NCBI GenBank assembly: GCA_023441055.1
Contig: JAEZQY010000029.1
Span: 124,001-188,000 of the forward strand
DNA from: Bacillota bacterium
Lineage (GTDB): Bacteria > Bacillota > Bacilli > Paenibacillales > UBA4045
Length of the DNA stretch: 64,000 bases
Reading direction: 5' to 3'
A program made the position numbers and the translations under genes. The notes below the pieces were generated by a model. It was not told the DNA's origin. It did not search any database and was given only the letters and a program-made list of their open reading frames with translations. Below are positions 7,743 through 16,422 of this stretch, piece by piece; position 1 is the stretch's first letter; each line of letters opens with the position of its first letter.

Positions 7743-8699
7743 TTGCACACAACATCCAATTCGACCCAAGTGAATAGAACACCGCCATCCAGCAGAACGA
7801 GTCTGATCGGCCGAATGGTTCGTAATCGTTGGCTATATTTTATGCTGCTGCCAGGATGTCTGTATTTCATTGTATTCAAATATGTACCCATGTGGGGCGT
7901 GATCATCGCCTTCCAGAACTATCAGCCGTATCTCGGTATAGCCGGGAGCGACTGGGTAGGCGCGCGTCACTTCATTCGTTTATTCACGGAACCGACATTC
8001 TATATGCTGCTGAAGAATACGCTGATGATCTTCCTTTGGAATATCTGCTTCTCATTCCCCTTCCCCATCATTCTGGCCTTACTGCTTAATGAGATGGGCA
8101 GGCAGGTGTATAAACGTGTTATTCAATCGCTTATTTATATTCCGCACTTCATGTCTTGGGTGATTGTCGTCTCGTTATCCTATATTCTTCTGACAACAGA
8201 AGGCGGTCTTATCAATGAACTAATTGTGATGATGGGCGGTGAGAAGATCAATTTCCTGCTGTCCGAGCAATGGTTCAGACCGATATATGTCATCCAGAAT
8301 ATCTGGAAGGAGGCCGGCTGGGGAACGATCATCTACCTGGCTGCGCTGGCAGGGGTAGATTTGCAACTCTATGAAGCCGCTCGTATAGACGGTGCCAACC
8401 GGCTTCGCCAGCTCTGGCATATTACACTGCCAGCCATTCGCAGCACCATTGTCATCCTATTCATCCTGCGGGTAGGGGATATTCTCGAACTGAGCTTCGA
8501 TCAAGTGTTCCTCATGATCAATGCCATGAATCGCAGCGTTGCAGAGATATTCGATACCTATGTCTACACCGCTGGTATCATGCAAGGGCTGTACAGCTAC
8601 AGCACAGCTGTTGGCTTGTTCAAATCCGCCGTTGGTCTTGTGATGGTGCTGATCGCTAACCACTTGTCCAAACGTTTCGGTGAGGAGGGAATTTTCTAG
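7743..8699 (+). CDS. Sugar ABC transporter permease, LplB type
   Basis: The 318-residue inner-membrane permease has six predicted membrane segments and the cytoplasmic EAA loop (EAARIDGANRLRQLWHITLPAI) that docks to the ATPase. The N-terminus, with its YFMLLPGCLYFIVFKYVPMWG segment, is typical of LplB/YtcP-linked permeases for complex oligosaccharides. I start at the TTG at 7743 because AGGAGGGG lies 8 bases upstream. It is followed, with coding overlap or near overlap, by the second permease and then the binding protein. No ATPase subunit is encoded nearby, so a shared MsmX-like ATPase elsewhere is expected. Confidence 0.88.
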   Translation: MHTTSNSTQVNRTPPSSRTSLIGRMVRNRWLYFMLLPGCLYFIVFKYVPMWGVIIAFQNYQPYLGIAGSDWVGARHFIRLFTEPTFYMLLKNTLMIFLWNICFSFPFPIILALLLNEMGRQVYKRVIQSLIYIPHFMSWVIVVSLSYILLTTEGGLINELIVMMGGEKINFLLSEQWFRPIYVIQNIWKEAGWGTIIYLAALAGVDLQLYEAARIDGANRLRQLWHITLPAIRSTIVILFILRVGDILELSFDQVFLMINAMNRSVAEIFDTYVYTAGIMQGLYSYSTAVGLFKSAVGLVMVLIANHLSKRFGEEGIF

Positions 8700-8700
8700 C

Positions 8701-9603
8701 ATGAAAGAGATGAGCTCCATGAACAAGTTACCACGGCACAAACGACTCAGCTTATTCGATACGCTGAATTATACCTTCTTAACGCTGTATGCCATCTTGT
8801 GTATATTGCCATTCGTACATGTCATTGCGGCATCATTCGCAACTACAGCGGAGCTGATGCAACGCAGCTTCATGCTATTCCCAACCAAGTTCAGTCTGGA
8901 CGCATACCGATTTATATTCTCGACAGATGTCATCGCGACCAGCTTCGGCGTTACCGTGTACCTGGCGGTCATTGGGACGCTGCTGAATATTGTGTTCACA
9001 GCGCTTATGGCCTATCCCCTGTCACGCAGAGAACTGGATGGACGGCAGCTTATTCTGATGCTGGTATTGTTCACAATGCTATTCAGCGGCGGCATGATTC
9101 CGAACTTCATATTGGTGAAGTCGCTGGGCTTGCTGAATACACTATGGTCGCTTATGATTCCAGGCCTCATATCCGCGTTCATCCTGATCATTCTGAAGAA
9201 CTTCTTCCAGCAGATGCCAGATGGTATCGAGGAATCAGCCAAGATGGATGGAGCGAATGACTTGGTCATTATGATTCGCATTGTATTGCCGCTGTCGATG
9301 CCCGCAATTGCCACCTTCTCGCTCTTCTACGCGGTTGGACATTGGAATACCTTCTTCAACGCTGTACTGTACATTAACGATTCGACGAAATGGCCGCTGC
9401 AAGTCTTGCTCCGCCAGATTGTCCTGCTCACATCGGGCGGCTTGGGCGACCAGACGATGATGAGTGAGAACTTCGTCACTCCACCTTCTCAGACGATCAA
9501 GATGGCTGTTGTCGTGGTGGCCACTGTGCCGATGCTGCTGGTGTATCCGTTCCTGCAGAAGCACTTTGCCAAGGGTGTGCTGTTAGGATCGGTTAAGGGA
9601 TGA
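8701..9603 (+). CDS. Sugar ABC transporter permease, LplC/MalG type
   Basis: This 300-residue second permease of the importer has an N-terminal membrane segment, an EAA-like loop (EESAKMDGANDLVIMIRIVLPLSMP) and the C-terminal VYPFLQKHFAKGVLLGSVKG ending that is almost invariant in this family. The ATG at 8701 directly follows the stop of the first permease, with GAGGAGGGA 11 bases upstream, so translation is probably coupled. It pairs with the LplB-type protein to form the membrane channel. Confidence 0.88.
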   Translation: MKEMSSMNKLPRHKRLSLFDTLNYTFLTLYAILCILPFVHVIAASFATTAELMQRSFMLFPTKFSLDAYRFIFSTDVIATSFGVTVYLAVIGTLLNIVFTALMAYPLSRRELDGRQLILMLVLFTMLFSGGMIPNFILVKSLGLLNTLWSLMIPGLISAFILIILKNFFQQMPDGIEESAKMDGANDLVIMIRIVLPLSMPAIATFSLFYAVGHWNTFFNAVLYINDSTKWPLQVLLRQIVLLTSGGLGDQTMMSENFVTPPSQTIKMAVVVVATVPMLLVYPFLQKHFAKGVLLGSVKG

Positions 9604-9609
9604 TGGTTG

Positions 9610-9630
9610 CCTGCGGACTTGCGCCGTAGG
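9610..9630 (+). other. Intercistronic hairpin before the binding-protein gene
   Basis: CCTGCGG and CCGTAGG form a 7-base stem (one G-U pair) between the second permease and the lipoprotein gene. Such structures often stabilise the binding-protein end of a transporter mRNA; here this is only a suggestion. Confidence 0.25.
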
Positions 9631-9669
9631 TTATCATAAATAGTAACAGATAATTTTAGGAGGTCGAAT

Positions 9670-11217
9670 GTGTTGAACAGAAGAACAAACCGTAAGTGGA
9701 TGCTGCTGCTGATCGCTGTATTATTGGTCATTACGACGGCATGCGGCAACTCGAATCCAGGAAGCAGTGAGACCAGCGGCTCGAATTCTGGCTCGCAGTC
9801 TTCAACGCCTGCTCCAGCAGAATCTACAGAGCCCGCTGAACCGATTGAGTTATCGATTATGACCATCCTGTTTGAACCGACAGCGCCAACCCCGGAGATG
9901 CCTTCGTTGGTGCGGTTGCAGGAGCTTACGAATACGAAGCTGGACGTGACCTTCGTCCCCTCTCAGGTGTTCCCCGACAAGGTGAATGCAACGATTGCTT
10001 CCGGCGAGATGTCAGACCTGCTGCTGGTAACTGATCTGAAATCTTCCAGCGTTGTGAATGCTGTACGTTCAGGTATGTTCTGGGAGCTCGGTCCTTACTT
10101 CAGTGAATATCCGAACCTCAGCAAGCTGAACCCGCTCATTCTGAACAACAGCTCGATCGACGGCAAGACGTACGCCCTCTATCGCTCACGTGAATGGGTA
10201 TTGGCACGCGGTGGTATTATCTATCGCAAGGATTGGCTGGAGAATGTCGGGCTGCAGCCGCCGAAGACAATTGATGAGCTGTATCAAGTGTTCAAGGCGT
10301 TCACTGAGCAAGATCCAGATGGCAATGGCAAGCATGATACGTATGGTGCCGGAGAAACTAACTTCATCACCATGAATACGATTGCGCCGTACTTCGGAGT
10401 GCCTAACTTATGGGATGTGCAGGACGGCAAGTTCGTACCGGACTTCATGACATCAGAATATATGGAGCTGTTGAAGTTTATGAAGCGCTTGTACGATGAG
10501 AAGCTGATCAATCAGGACTTCGCCGCTGCTGGATTGCTGCATCACGACCACCTGAACATGGGCAAGTCGGGTCTGGCTTTCGGTACGATGGATGATATCA
10601 CGAATCAGTATAATGAGATTTACAGTTTATTCCCTGATGCAGAGCTCGGGCTGATCAACCGGATCTCGGGTCCCAAGGGTGAGCGGGTTTACGCGTCGGC
10701 AGGCTTCAACGGCGCATTCATGGTGCCGAAGACGAGTGTCAAGACGGAAGAGCGTCTGAGAGAAGTGCTGCAATATCTGGATGCGAGCCTGTCTGAAGAA
10801 GTGATGGACTTCTTCACATGGGGCATCGACGGCCGACATTCCAAGGTGGAGGATGGCGCTCCGGTTGTCCATGATCAAGACCTCTATAACCTAGAGATGC
10901 AACCGATTCGTCAGCTGATGTCAGGTAACCAAGCGATCGCACGCCCAGGCAAGCGCCTTCCGCTTGCAATGGAAGCACTGGAGAAGATCGATGATAACGC
11001 GAGTATCGCGATCGCTAATCCAGCCACACCGCTTATCTCAGAGACACATGTTGAACGCGGCGGAGAGCTGCAGAAGCTGATCGATGATGCTAAGGTCAAG
11101 TTCATTATGGGTCAGATCGACGAAGCTGGCTGGCAAGCTTCCGTTGACAACTGGCTGAAGACTGGCGGATCCAATATCATCGACGAATATACGAAGGCTT
11201 ATGCAGACAGTCAGTAA
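9670..11217 (+). CDS. Extracellular solute-binding lipoprotein, LplA type
   Basis: The 515-residue product starts with a basic stretch, a hydrophobic core and the lipobox TTAC (Cys25), then a Ser/Gly/Pro/Glu linker, so it is a lipoprotein anchored outside the membrane. The rest resembles family 1 solute-binding proteins of Lpl/YtcQ transporters (about 500 residues, DPDGNGKHDTYG loop typical of a calcium-type turn). AGGAGGT lies before 9665; spacing favours the TTG at 9673 over the GTG at 9670, a difference of one residue. It completes the importer with the two preceding permeases. The ligand is unknown; the neighbouring catabolic genes suggest a plant-derived, possibly apiose-containing, saccharide. 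Confidence 0.88.
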   Translation: MLNRRTNRKWMLLLIAVLLVITTACGNSNPGSSETSGSNSGSQSSTPAPAESTEPAEPIELSIMTILFEPTAPTPEMPSLVRLQELTNTKLDVTFVPSQVFPDKVNATIASGEMSDLLLVTDLKSSSVVNAVRSGMFWELGPYFSEYPNLSKLNPLILNNSSIDGKTYALYRSREWVLARGGIIYRKDWLENVGLQPPKTIDELYQVFKAFTEQDPDGNGKHDTYGAGETNFITMNTIAPYFGVPNLWDVQDGKFVPDFMTSEYMELLKFMKRLYDEKLINQDFAAAGLLHHDHLNMGKSGLAFGTMDDITNQYNEIYSLFPDAELGLINRISGPKGERVYASAGFNGAFMVPKTSVKTEERLREVLQYLDASLSEEVMDFFTWGIDGRHSKVEDGAPVVHDQDLYNLEMQPIRQLMSGNQAIARPGKRLPLAMEALEKIDDNASIAIANPATPLISETHVERGGELQKLIDDAKVKFIMGQIDEAGWQASVDNWLKTGGSNIIDEYTKAYADSQ

Positions 11218-12499
11218 TACGAGTCCACGCATTGTGGTGTTGACCGATATCAGCAGCCTGCTGAGCGGATTCGCCGAGCCGGACGACACCCAATCATTGG
11301 TACGCATGCTGCTCTATGCGAATGAGCTGGACATTGAAGGATTGATTGCCACCTATACGGAGCACGCAGAAGGGGTACGCCCTGAATACATCCGTCATGT
11401 CATACGCCAATATGGGCGGGTGCGCGATAAGCTAGCGCTGCACGATGCGCGATATCCAGAGGAAGAAGCGCTCCTGCGTGTTGTGAAGCGGGGCAATCCC
11501 TGTGACGGTGTGCAATTCGTAGGCGCGGAGCATGACACGGAGGGCTCGGATTGGCTGATTGCCTGTGCAGAGCGCCAGGATGACCGGCCGCTGTGGATTT
11601 CGGTTTGGGGCGGCACGACAGATCTGGCTCAAGCGCTGTGGCGGATGCGTGAGACCAAGAGCAAGAGCCAATTGCGTGACATGATAGCCAAGCTGCGAGT
11701 ATTCTCGATCGGCGACCAATATGGCATTGGCTCCTGGATACGCGACGAATTCCCAGAGCTGTTCTACGTGACCAGCTACAAGACCTTCCGAGGCATGTAC
11801 AAGGGCGGAAATGAATCATCCTGCAGTGCCCAGTGGCTGAGTCAGCATGTAGCAGGCGGACACGGCGCATTAGGCGCAGCTTACCCGATCTATGATGGCG
11901 GAGATCCGTGGGGACGGGTATATGGGGTGAAGGAGGGCGATAGTCCCGCCTTCCTCCACCTGCTGTGCCCCGGGCTCAATGCGGATGGAAGGCCGGAATA
12001 CGGCGGCTGGGGCGGACGATATACGCTGGATCCCGCGCTCTCCTCCTCGACAAATCATTGGTTTGACGCGGCAGATACCATAGGGGATGAGACGAGTGAG
12101 CGGGCAACGGTATACCGCTGGCGCGAAGCTTATCAGAATGCTCTCATCGCGCGTATGGACCGCTGCGCGCTGCCGCCCGGTCAAGTCAACGTGGAGCCTA
12201 TTGCGATCATTGCCAGCGAATCAGAGCGCTGGGTTCGAAGCGGAGAGTCGATTATACTGGACGCCTCAGCCTCCTATGATCCGCTTAAATCTCCGCTCAC
12301 CTGGGATTGGAGCGTCTATCCGGAGGCCGGAACGTGCTCCAGCGGCTGGCGGCTCGAGCAGTCGAATGAACCAATCGCCCTATTCCAGGCGCCGAATACC
12401 ACCAGCTCGGTATCGGTTCACATCGTGCTCACGGTAACGAATCAGGGCACCCCGCCGCTAAATCAGTACAAGCGAATCATCATGCATATCTCCCCCTAA
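11201..12499 (+). CDS. DUF1593 nucleoside-hydrolase-like protein
   Basis: The 432-residue protein has an N-terminal nucleoside-hydrolase-like domain (TDISS...PDDTQSLVRMLLYANELDIEGLIAT), as in DUF1593, and a C-terminal Ig/PKD-like segment (SGESIILDASASYDP... TWDWSVYPEAG). Most relatives I know are secreted, but no signal peptide is present here. The ATG at 11201 lies 17 bases inside the end of the binding-protein gene, so it is co-transcribed and probably translationally coupled. Nucleoside hydrolases act on ribofuranosyl bonds; a role in cleaving an imported furanoside is plausible from context but not shown. Confidence 0.8.
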   Translation: MQTVSNTSPRIVVLTDISSLLSGFAEPDDTQSLVRMLLYANELDIEGLIATYTEHAEGVRPEYIRHVIRQYGRVRDKLALHDARYPEEEALLRVVKRGNPCDGVQFVGAEHDTEGSDWLIACAERQDDRPLWISVWGGTTDLAQALWRMRETKSKSQLRDMIAKLRVFSIGDQYGIGSWIRDEFPELFYVTSYKTFRGMYKGGNESSCSAQWLSQHVAGGHGALGAAYPIYDGGDPWGRVYGVKEGDSPAFLHLLCPGLNADGRPEYGGWGGRYTLDPALSSSTNHWFDAADTIGDETSERATVYRWREAYQNALIARMDRCALPPGQVNVEPIAIIASESERWVRSGESIILDASASYDPLKSPLTWDWSVYPEAGTCSSGWRLEQSNEPIALFQAPNTTSSVSVHIVLTVTNQGTPPLNQYKRIIMHISP

Positions 12500-12505
12500 A
12501 TGAAC

Positions 12506-12546
12506 AATTGGCCTCCTGACGGGTGATCCCGATCAGGAGGCCAATT
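12506..12546. terminator. Bidirectional terminator
   Basis: AATTGGCCTCCTGA and TCAGGAGGCCAATT form a perfect 14-base stem with a 13-base loop, just after the DUF1593 gene and at the very end of the convergent lactonase gene. It can serve both strands. Confidence 0.85.
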
Positions 12547-14382
12547 TCAGTTCTTGAAGGTTAGGCAGGCATAGGCGTAAGGGCTAAGCTGTAACGCAAT
12601 CGGCTCCGAGGACTGGCCGACTAGCTGGTCTGGAAGTCTGGAGACTGCTCCCTTATGAATAGCTGGTTCAGATGAATCATCCAGCCTTCTCACTGTCGCC
12701 GTGGTATATGATCCAGGATGAATACGTACACTCCGGCCTGAGCCGGTCGTATTCGCCAGCAGCAGTCGCAGCTGTTCATCGCTTCTCAGGGCTAGCACTG
12801 CCACATGATCCGAAGAGCAGCTCACTTCGATGACTTGATCAGAGCCCTCCCCCATATCGCGGAACACATGGTAGAGCGGGTACGCCTCCCCGTCCCCTAA
12901 TCCAATTGGTCCTAACAGCTCATAGTAGGTCAGGCTCTGAACATGCTCCATGCCGCTCTGACAATGGGCCGCTATGCTACCCAGTGTCCATGCCGCTCCG
13001 ATCATTGCGTGCTGTCTGGTGTCCACGCGATCGGAGTACGCAATTTGACTTGTCCCGCTAGTGGCATTCGGGTTGAGACCCGGCTTGAACGTGATCGGAC
13101 CGATCCGAAGCGGCTTGCCCGTCTTGGCTCCGGCATCGGCTGCCACATGACGCTGAGCTGCCAGGGTCTCCATCACAGAACGATCATCGAAGGCATGAAC
13201 CTGCGGATTTACAGCGTAGGCTGTAAAGTCCATCGCGGCTAGAGGCAGACTGGCACGATTATATTCGGCGTAATTCGTGCGCGCGCCTCCGCCTATGCGT
13301 ATCGATAACCCTGCTTCCTCCAGCGCCTCTCTTACGCATGCAATCAGCTTGTCATCGCTGACGAATGTACCGATTGCATAAGGCAGCAAATTGCGAACAG
13401 GGATTTGCGCTGCGCTGATTAGATGAGCAAGCTCAGACAGCTGGTTCTTAGCCTGCCTGAGATCACTGGCATCTAGCAGCAATTCCAATTCAAGCGAGCA
13501 TCCAAACTGCGTAGTATATTGAGCTGCCGCCTCCATCCTAGTCCGCCAGTTACTCGCAGAAACATCCACGACCAACCGAAGATGATCCGGTCTCAGCTGA
13601 CTCAGCCACTGCTGCTCCCTTACTGTCGGCATACGATCAGAGAGCACAAAACCTAAATCTGGGCGTCTTCCGATTCCTTCACTTCCAATATCAATCTGAA
13701 TGTCTTCGTCTTCGACAACGGACAGCCTGGCGGCAGATTCAGATTGAATGGACACCTCTATCAGCTGCGATACACGCTGATCAGCCTGCAGCTGGACGGG
13801 GAAGGGCTCGTCTAATGGCGTGCAATATATTTTGTATGAAGCATCTGTCCAGTTCCTCTGATCCTCCATCTCGAACAGCTCACCAGCGAAGATCGCGGAA
13901 ACCTTCATGCCAGGAGCCGGTTCATAGGACATCCCCTTCATATTCTTGAACGGCTGGTACGGCGCAATCGCCTCGGGCAGCACCCCTCGGATCGTCTCCT
14001 GAGCTGTGGTAACCTCCAGCGGGACTCCCTGAAGGCTAATGGGAAGCAGCAGGCAGAAGCCGATCCGGTTCCTCAGAAACGAGGTTCTTGCATGACCGTC
14101 AAAACCAAATTGAATGCGGTCATGCGTCATCCGGATCGTCCCCTCCCACACGAATGAGCATTGATCTTGGTCGTGCTCACTTCGAAAGGTGACCGTAATC
14201 GTCTCAGACTCATCCGACCTGTGAACGTTCGTAATGGTCTGCGGGATGGTGTTCCAGTCACGGTCTCGTACTGCTCCGTATATGCCCCTAATAATCTCCA
14301 CGCCGTTATAGGTAATATAGCGCAGACCTCCATTATCCAGCTCCATGCGCATACTGCCCAGCTCCAAGATCATGGGTTCCAC
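12547..14382 (-). CDS. Probable D-apionolactonase (ApnL-like)
   Basis: The 611-residue cytoplasmic protein has no signal peptide and no motif of a large textbook family. An N-terminal beta-rich portion (residues 1-230) precedes a TIM-barrel-like middle (for example LRLVVDVSASNWRTRMEAAAQY, then LLPYAIGTFVSDDKL) and a short C-terminal beta domain. Size, layout and neighbours fit the D-apionate lactonase family (ApnL) that hydrolyses D-apionolactone to D-apionate. It lies 21 bases downstream of a Gfo/Idh/MocA dehydrogenase gene on the same strand, and an ApnO-like and a TIM-barrel gene follow. GTG start with GGGGG 6 bases upstream. Identification is mainly contextual. Confidence 0.6.
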   Translation of the reverse strand: MEPMILELGSMRMELDNGGLRYITYNGVEIIRGIYGAVRDRDWNTIPQTITNVHRSDESETITVTFRSEHDQDQCSFVWEGTIRMTHDRIQFGFDGHARTSFLRNRIGFCLLLPISLQGVPLEVTTAQETIRGVLPEAIAPYQPFKNMKGMSYEPAPGMKVSAIFAGELFEMEDQRNWTDASYKIYCTPLDEPFPVQLQADQRVSQLIEVSIQSESAARLSVVEDEDIQIDIGSEGIGRRPDLGFVLSDRMPTVREQQWLSQLRPDHLRLVVDVSASNWRTRMEAAAQYTTQFGCSLELELLLDASDLRQAKNQLSELAHLISAAQIPVRNLLPYAIGTFVSDDKLIACVREALEEAGLSIRIGGGARTNYAEYNRASLPLAAMDFTAYAVNPQVHAFDDRSVMETLAAQRHVAADAGAKTGKPLRIGPITFKPGLNPNATSGTSQIAYSDRVDTRQHAMIGAAWTLGSIAAHCQSGMEHVQSLTYYELLGPIGLGDGEAYPLYHVFRDMGEGSDQVIEVSCSSDHVAVLALRSDEQLRLLLANTTGSGRSVRIHPGSYTTATVRRLDDSSEPAIHKGAVSRLPDQLVGQSSEPIALQLSPYAYACLTFKN

Positions 14383-14403
14383 AGTCTTCCCCCTTCAACA
14401 AAT

Positions 14404-15456
14404 CTACTCTTCCAGCACAATGGGCATATGCCGGGCTGCGCTGTCATATACGCCGAATGCCATGCGGAGCGTCTTCAAGTTATCGGCACCGCTGGTCTGA
14501 AACGGCAGTCCTGTGTTGAGACAATTGATATAATGCGACTGCAGCTTGAAGTGACTCTCCTCATGATCGAGCTCTGAGGTTTCCAGCAGCGTGCGCTCCG
14601 CTGTCCCTTCCTTATTCACCACCGTGATTCTGCCCGACGTGTACATCTTCAACGTTCCATTCTCGCCATCGATGATGAGCTGCTCCAGATGAACAGCCTC
14701 CACCTTATCGCTGAGCGGCCTGTCGAGCTTCTGACGAGTAGACCAGCTCATGTCTAGATAGCCGTAGAAGCCCTCGTCATGACCGAGCACCACGATCCCG
14801 GAATCCTCTCCAACAATATGGGGACTATTCCGTTGGATTTCCGCATACAAGCGCTTAGGCGTGCCGAATAGAAAGCGCCAGGTATCGAACCAATGCACAC
14901 CCATTTCGTAGAACAACAGCTTGGGCATCGTACGGAAGAAGGGCTGTGGCAGCTCTACGCCCGGCGCCATGCGAGGCGTATAGTAATCCGTGTGAATGTA
15001 TCTCGCTGTCTGGAGCTTGCCAAGCGTTCCCGCTTCAAGCACAGCCTTAATCGCTTGAAAAGGCTGCAGCCATCGCCAATTCTCCGTCACCATCAGACGA
15101 CAACCGGCCTCATCCGCGATTCGCACCATCTCTTCGGCCTCGGCTAAGGTAGGAGCGAATGGCTTCTGGCACATGATATGCTTACCTGCAGCCGCAGATT
15201 GCCGCACGATATCCAGATGCGTATCTGGCCCCGTTACAATGTCCACGATATCTATATCGCTGTCAGCCAGCATCTCCTCGACGGTCGTGTACAGCCGATC
15301 CCTGGGGACGCCGTATTCCTCGGCCTTGGCCCCCAGCTTCCCTGTACTTCGATTGCACAGCGCTGCAATTTCTACATTCGGCATGCGACTCCATGCTTTC
15401 AGATGCTTCTCCGACCACCAGCCTGTTCCAACAAGTCCAACCTTCCACTTCTTCAT
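14404..15456 (-). CDS. Gfo/Idh/MocA dehydrogenase, probable D-apiose dehydrogenase (ApsD-like)
   Basis: The 350-residue protein has an N-terminal Rossmann fold (GLVGTGWWSEKHL), the family's EKP motif in the variant form CQKPFAP, and the C-terminal GFO_IDH_MocA fold with GVHWFDTWRFLFG. The family oxidises or reduces sugars with NAD(P). In the oxidative D-apiose pathway the first step, apiose to apionolactone, is made by such an enzyme (ApsD), and the next gene resembles the matching lactonase. AAAGGAGATG precedes the ATG. Its promoter region (extended -10 at 15511) carries the ATTGTATACAAT operator just downstream of the predicted start. Family certain, substrate inferred. Confidence 0.7.
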   Translation of the reverse strand: MKKWKVGLVGTGWWSEKHLKAWSRMPNVEIAALCNRSTGKLGAKAEEYGVPRDRLYTTVEEMLADSDIDIVDIVTGPDTHLDIVRQSAAAGKHIMCQKPFAPTLAEAEEMVRIADEAGCRLMVTENWRWLQPFQAIKAVLEAGTLGKLQTARYIHTDYYTPRMAPGVELPQPFFRTMPKLLFYEMGVHWFDTWRFLFGTPKRLYAEIQRNSPHIVGEDSGIVVLGHDEGFYGYLDMSWSTRQKLDRPLSDKVEAVHLEQLIIDGENGTLKMYTSGRITVVNKEGTAERTLLETSELDHEESHFKLQSHYINCLNTGLPFQTSGADNLKTLRMAFGVYDSAARHMPIVLEE

Positions 15457-15486
15457 CGCACATCTCCTTTCCTCTCGCCACCCAAT

Positions 15487-15498
15487 ATTGTATACAAT
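15487..15498. promoter_or_regulatory. GntR/FadR-type operator copy 1
   Basis: ATTGTATACAAT is a perfect 12-base palindrome (14 with the flanking T and A) in the divergent region of the dehydrogenase and TIM-barrel genes. It covers about +7 to +18 of the minus-strand promoter, a repressor position. The same word recurs at 17376 beside the gntR gene. Confidence 0.7.
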
Positions 15499-15510
15499 AA
15501 ATATCCCTTT

Positions 15511-15519
15511 AGTATACCA
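15511..15519 (-). promoter_or_regulatory. Extended -10 of the dehydrogenase-lactonase operon
   Basis: The minus strand reads TGGTATACT, an extended -10, with a predicted start near 15504, directly upstream of operator copy 1. Confidence 0.5.
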
Positions 15520-15525
15520 AATGAA

Positions 15526-15554
15526 TTTACTTCTCTGTTAATTCGCGATATACT
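15526..15554 (+). promoter_or_regulatory. Promoter of the TIM-barrel decarboxylase gene
   Basis: TTTACT and TATACT are separated by exactly 17 bases, giving a predicted start near 15561, 52 bases before the ATG. Confidence 0.5.
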
Positions 15555-15612
15555 CGCTATACATGAAGCAATACCCTGTACAATTACGATTATAATTGGG
15601 AGGCATGCAACC

Positions 15613-16422
15613 ATGAAGCTTGGTATTAGTACGTACACCTTCACCTGGGCGATCGGCGTCCCCGGGTATGCAGTACCCGCTGCTCCAATGTCCGTCATAG
15701 ATCTGCTGCACAGAGCGCATCAGTACGGCACTCGTCTCGTCCAGATTGCCGATAACATTCCCCTTCACCTTATGTCTGATCAAGACTTGCAGCAGCTAAG
15801 GGATACGGCAGCCGCCCTGGATATTGAGCTTGAAATCGGTACAAGAGGCACCGACCCGGAGCATCTACTTACTTATCTGCGAATCGCCCAGTTTCTTGGC
15901 GTGACCTTATTCCGCACCTTGATAACAGAGCCCGCGCTTGACCTTGCTGCAGAGCAGCTGCGGCAAGTCCTCCCGTCATTCATCGACAGCCAGGTTGTGA
16001 TTGCCATTGAGAATCACGGTCTGCATACTACCAAGCAATTAACAGCCCTGTTCGAGGAGCTGGACAGTCCGTTCGTCGGAAGCTGTCTGGATACCGTCAA
16101 TTCGTTCAGCGCGCTGGATGCGCCCGATCAGGTCATCCGTGATCTTACGCCGTATATGGTCAATCTGCATATTAAGGATTTCGACATTACCCGCGTAGAT
16201 CATAGTATGGGCTTTAGCGTGCTTGGTACAGCAGCCGGCTCAGGGAAATTGAACATTCCCGACCTATTGGCTCATATTCAAGCCGCTAATAAATCTCCCA
16301 ATGCCATTCTAGAATTATGGACGCCGTTTACGGATTCAGTGGAAGAGACCATTCGACTCGAACAAGATTGGGCCGACCAGAGCATCGCTTACCTGCGGAC
16401 ACTGCCCTATTTTGCCACTTAG
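15613..16422 (+). CDS. TIM-barrel isomerase/decarboxylase, probable 3-oxo-isoapionate decarboxylase (OiaC-like)
   Basis: The 269-residue protein is an AP-endonuclease-2/xylose-isomerase-like TIM barrel. The metal site is visible: Glu133 (IENH), Asp160 (CLDTVN), His186 (LHIKD) and Glu234 (LELW). I start at the ATG at 15613 with GGGAGG 9 bases upstream; the open frame further upstream runs through the promoter. Members of this fold include the decarboxylase OiaC, which makes L-erythrulose from 3-oxo-isoapionate. Flanking ApsD-, ApnL- and ApnO-like genes support that role, although an isomerase function cannot be excluded. Its 3' end overlaps the convergent oxidoisomerase gene by 4 bases. Confidence 0.65.
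   Translation: MKLGISTYTFTWAIGVPGYAVPAAPMSVIDLLHRAHQYGTRLVQIADNIPLHLMSDQDLQQLRDTAAALDIELEIGTRGTDPEHLLTYLRIAQFLGVTLFRTLITEPALDLAAEQLRQVLPSFIDSQVVIAIENHGLHTTKQLTALFEELDSPFVGSCLDTVNSFSALDAPDQVIRDLTPYMVNLHIKDFDITRVDHSMGFSVLGTAAGSGKLNIPDLLAHIQAANKSPNAILELWTPFTDSVEETIRLEQDWADQSIAYLRTLPYFAT

Noticed and set aside
15178..15612. N-terminal extension of the TIM-barrel decarboxylase gene
   Set aside because: It overlaps the dehydrogenase gene and the divergent promoter region; GGGAGG and the family N-terminus place the start at 15613.
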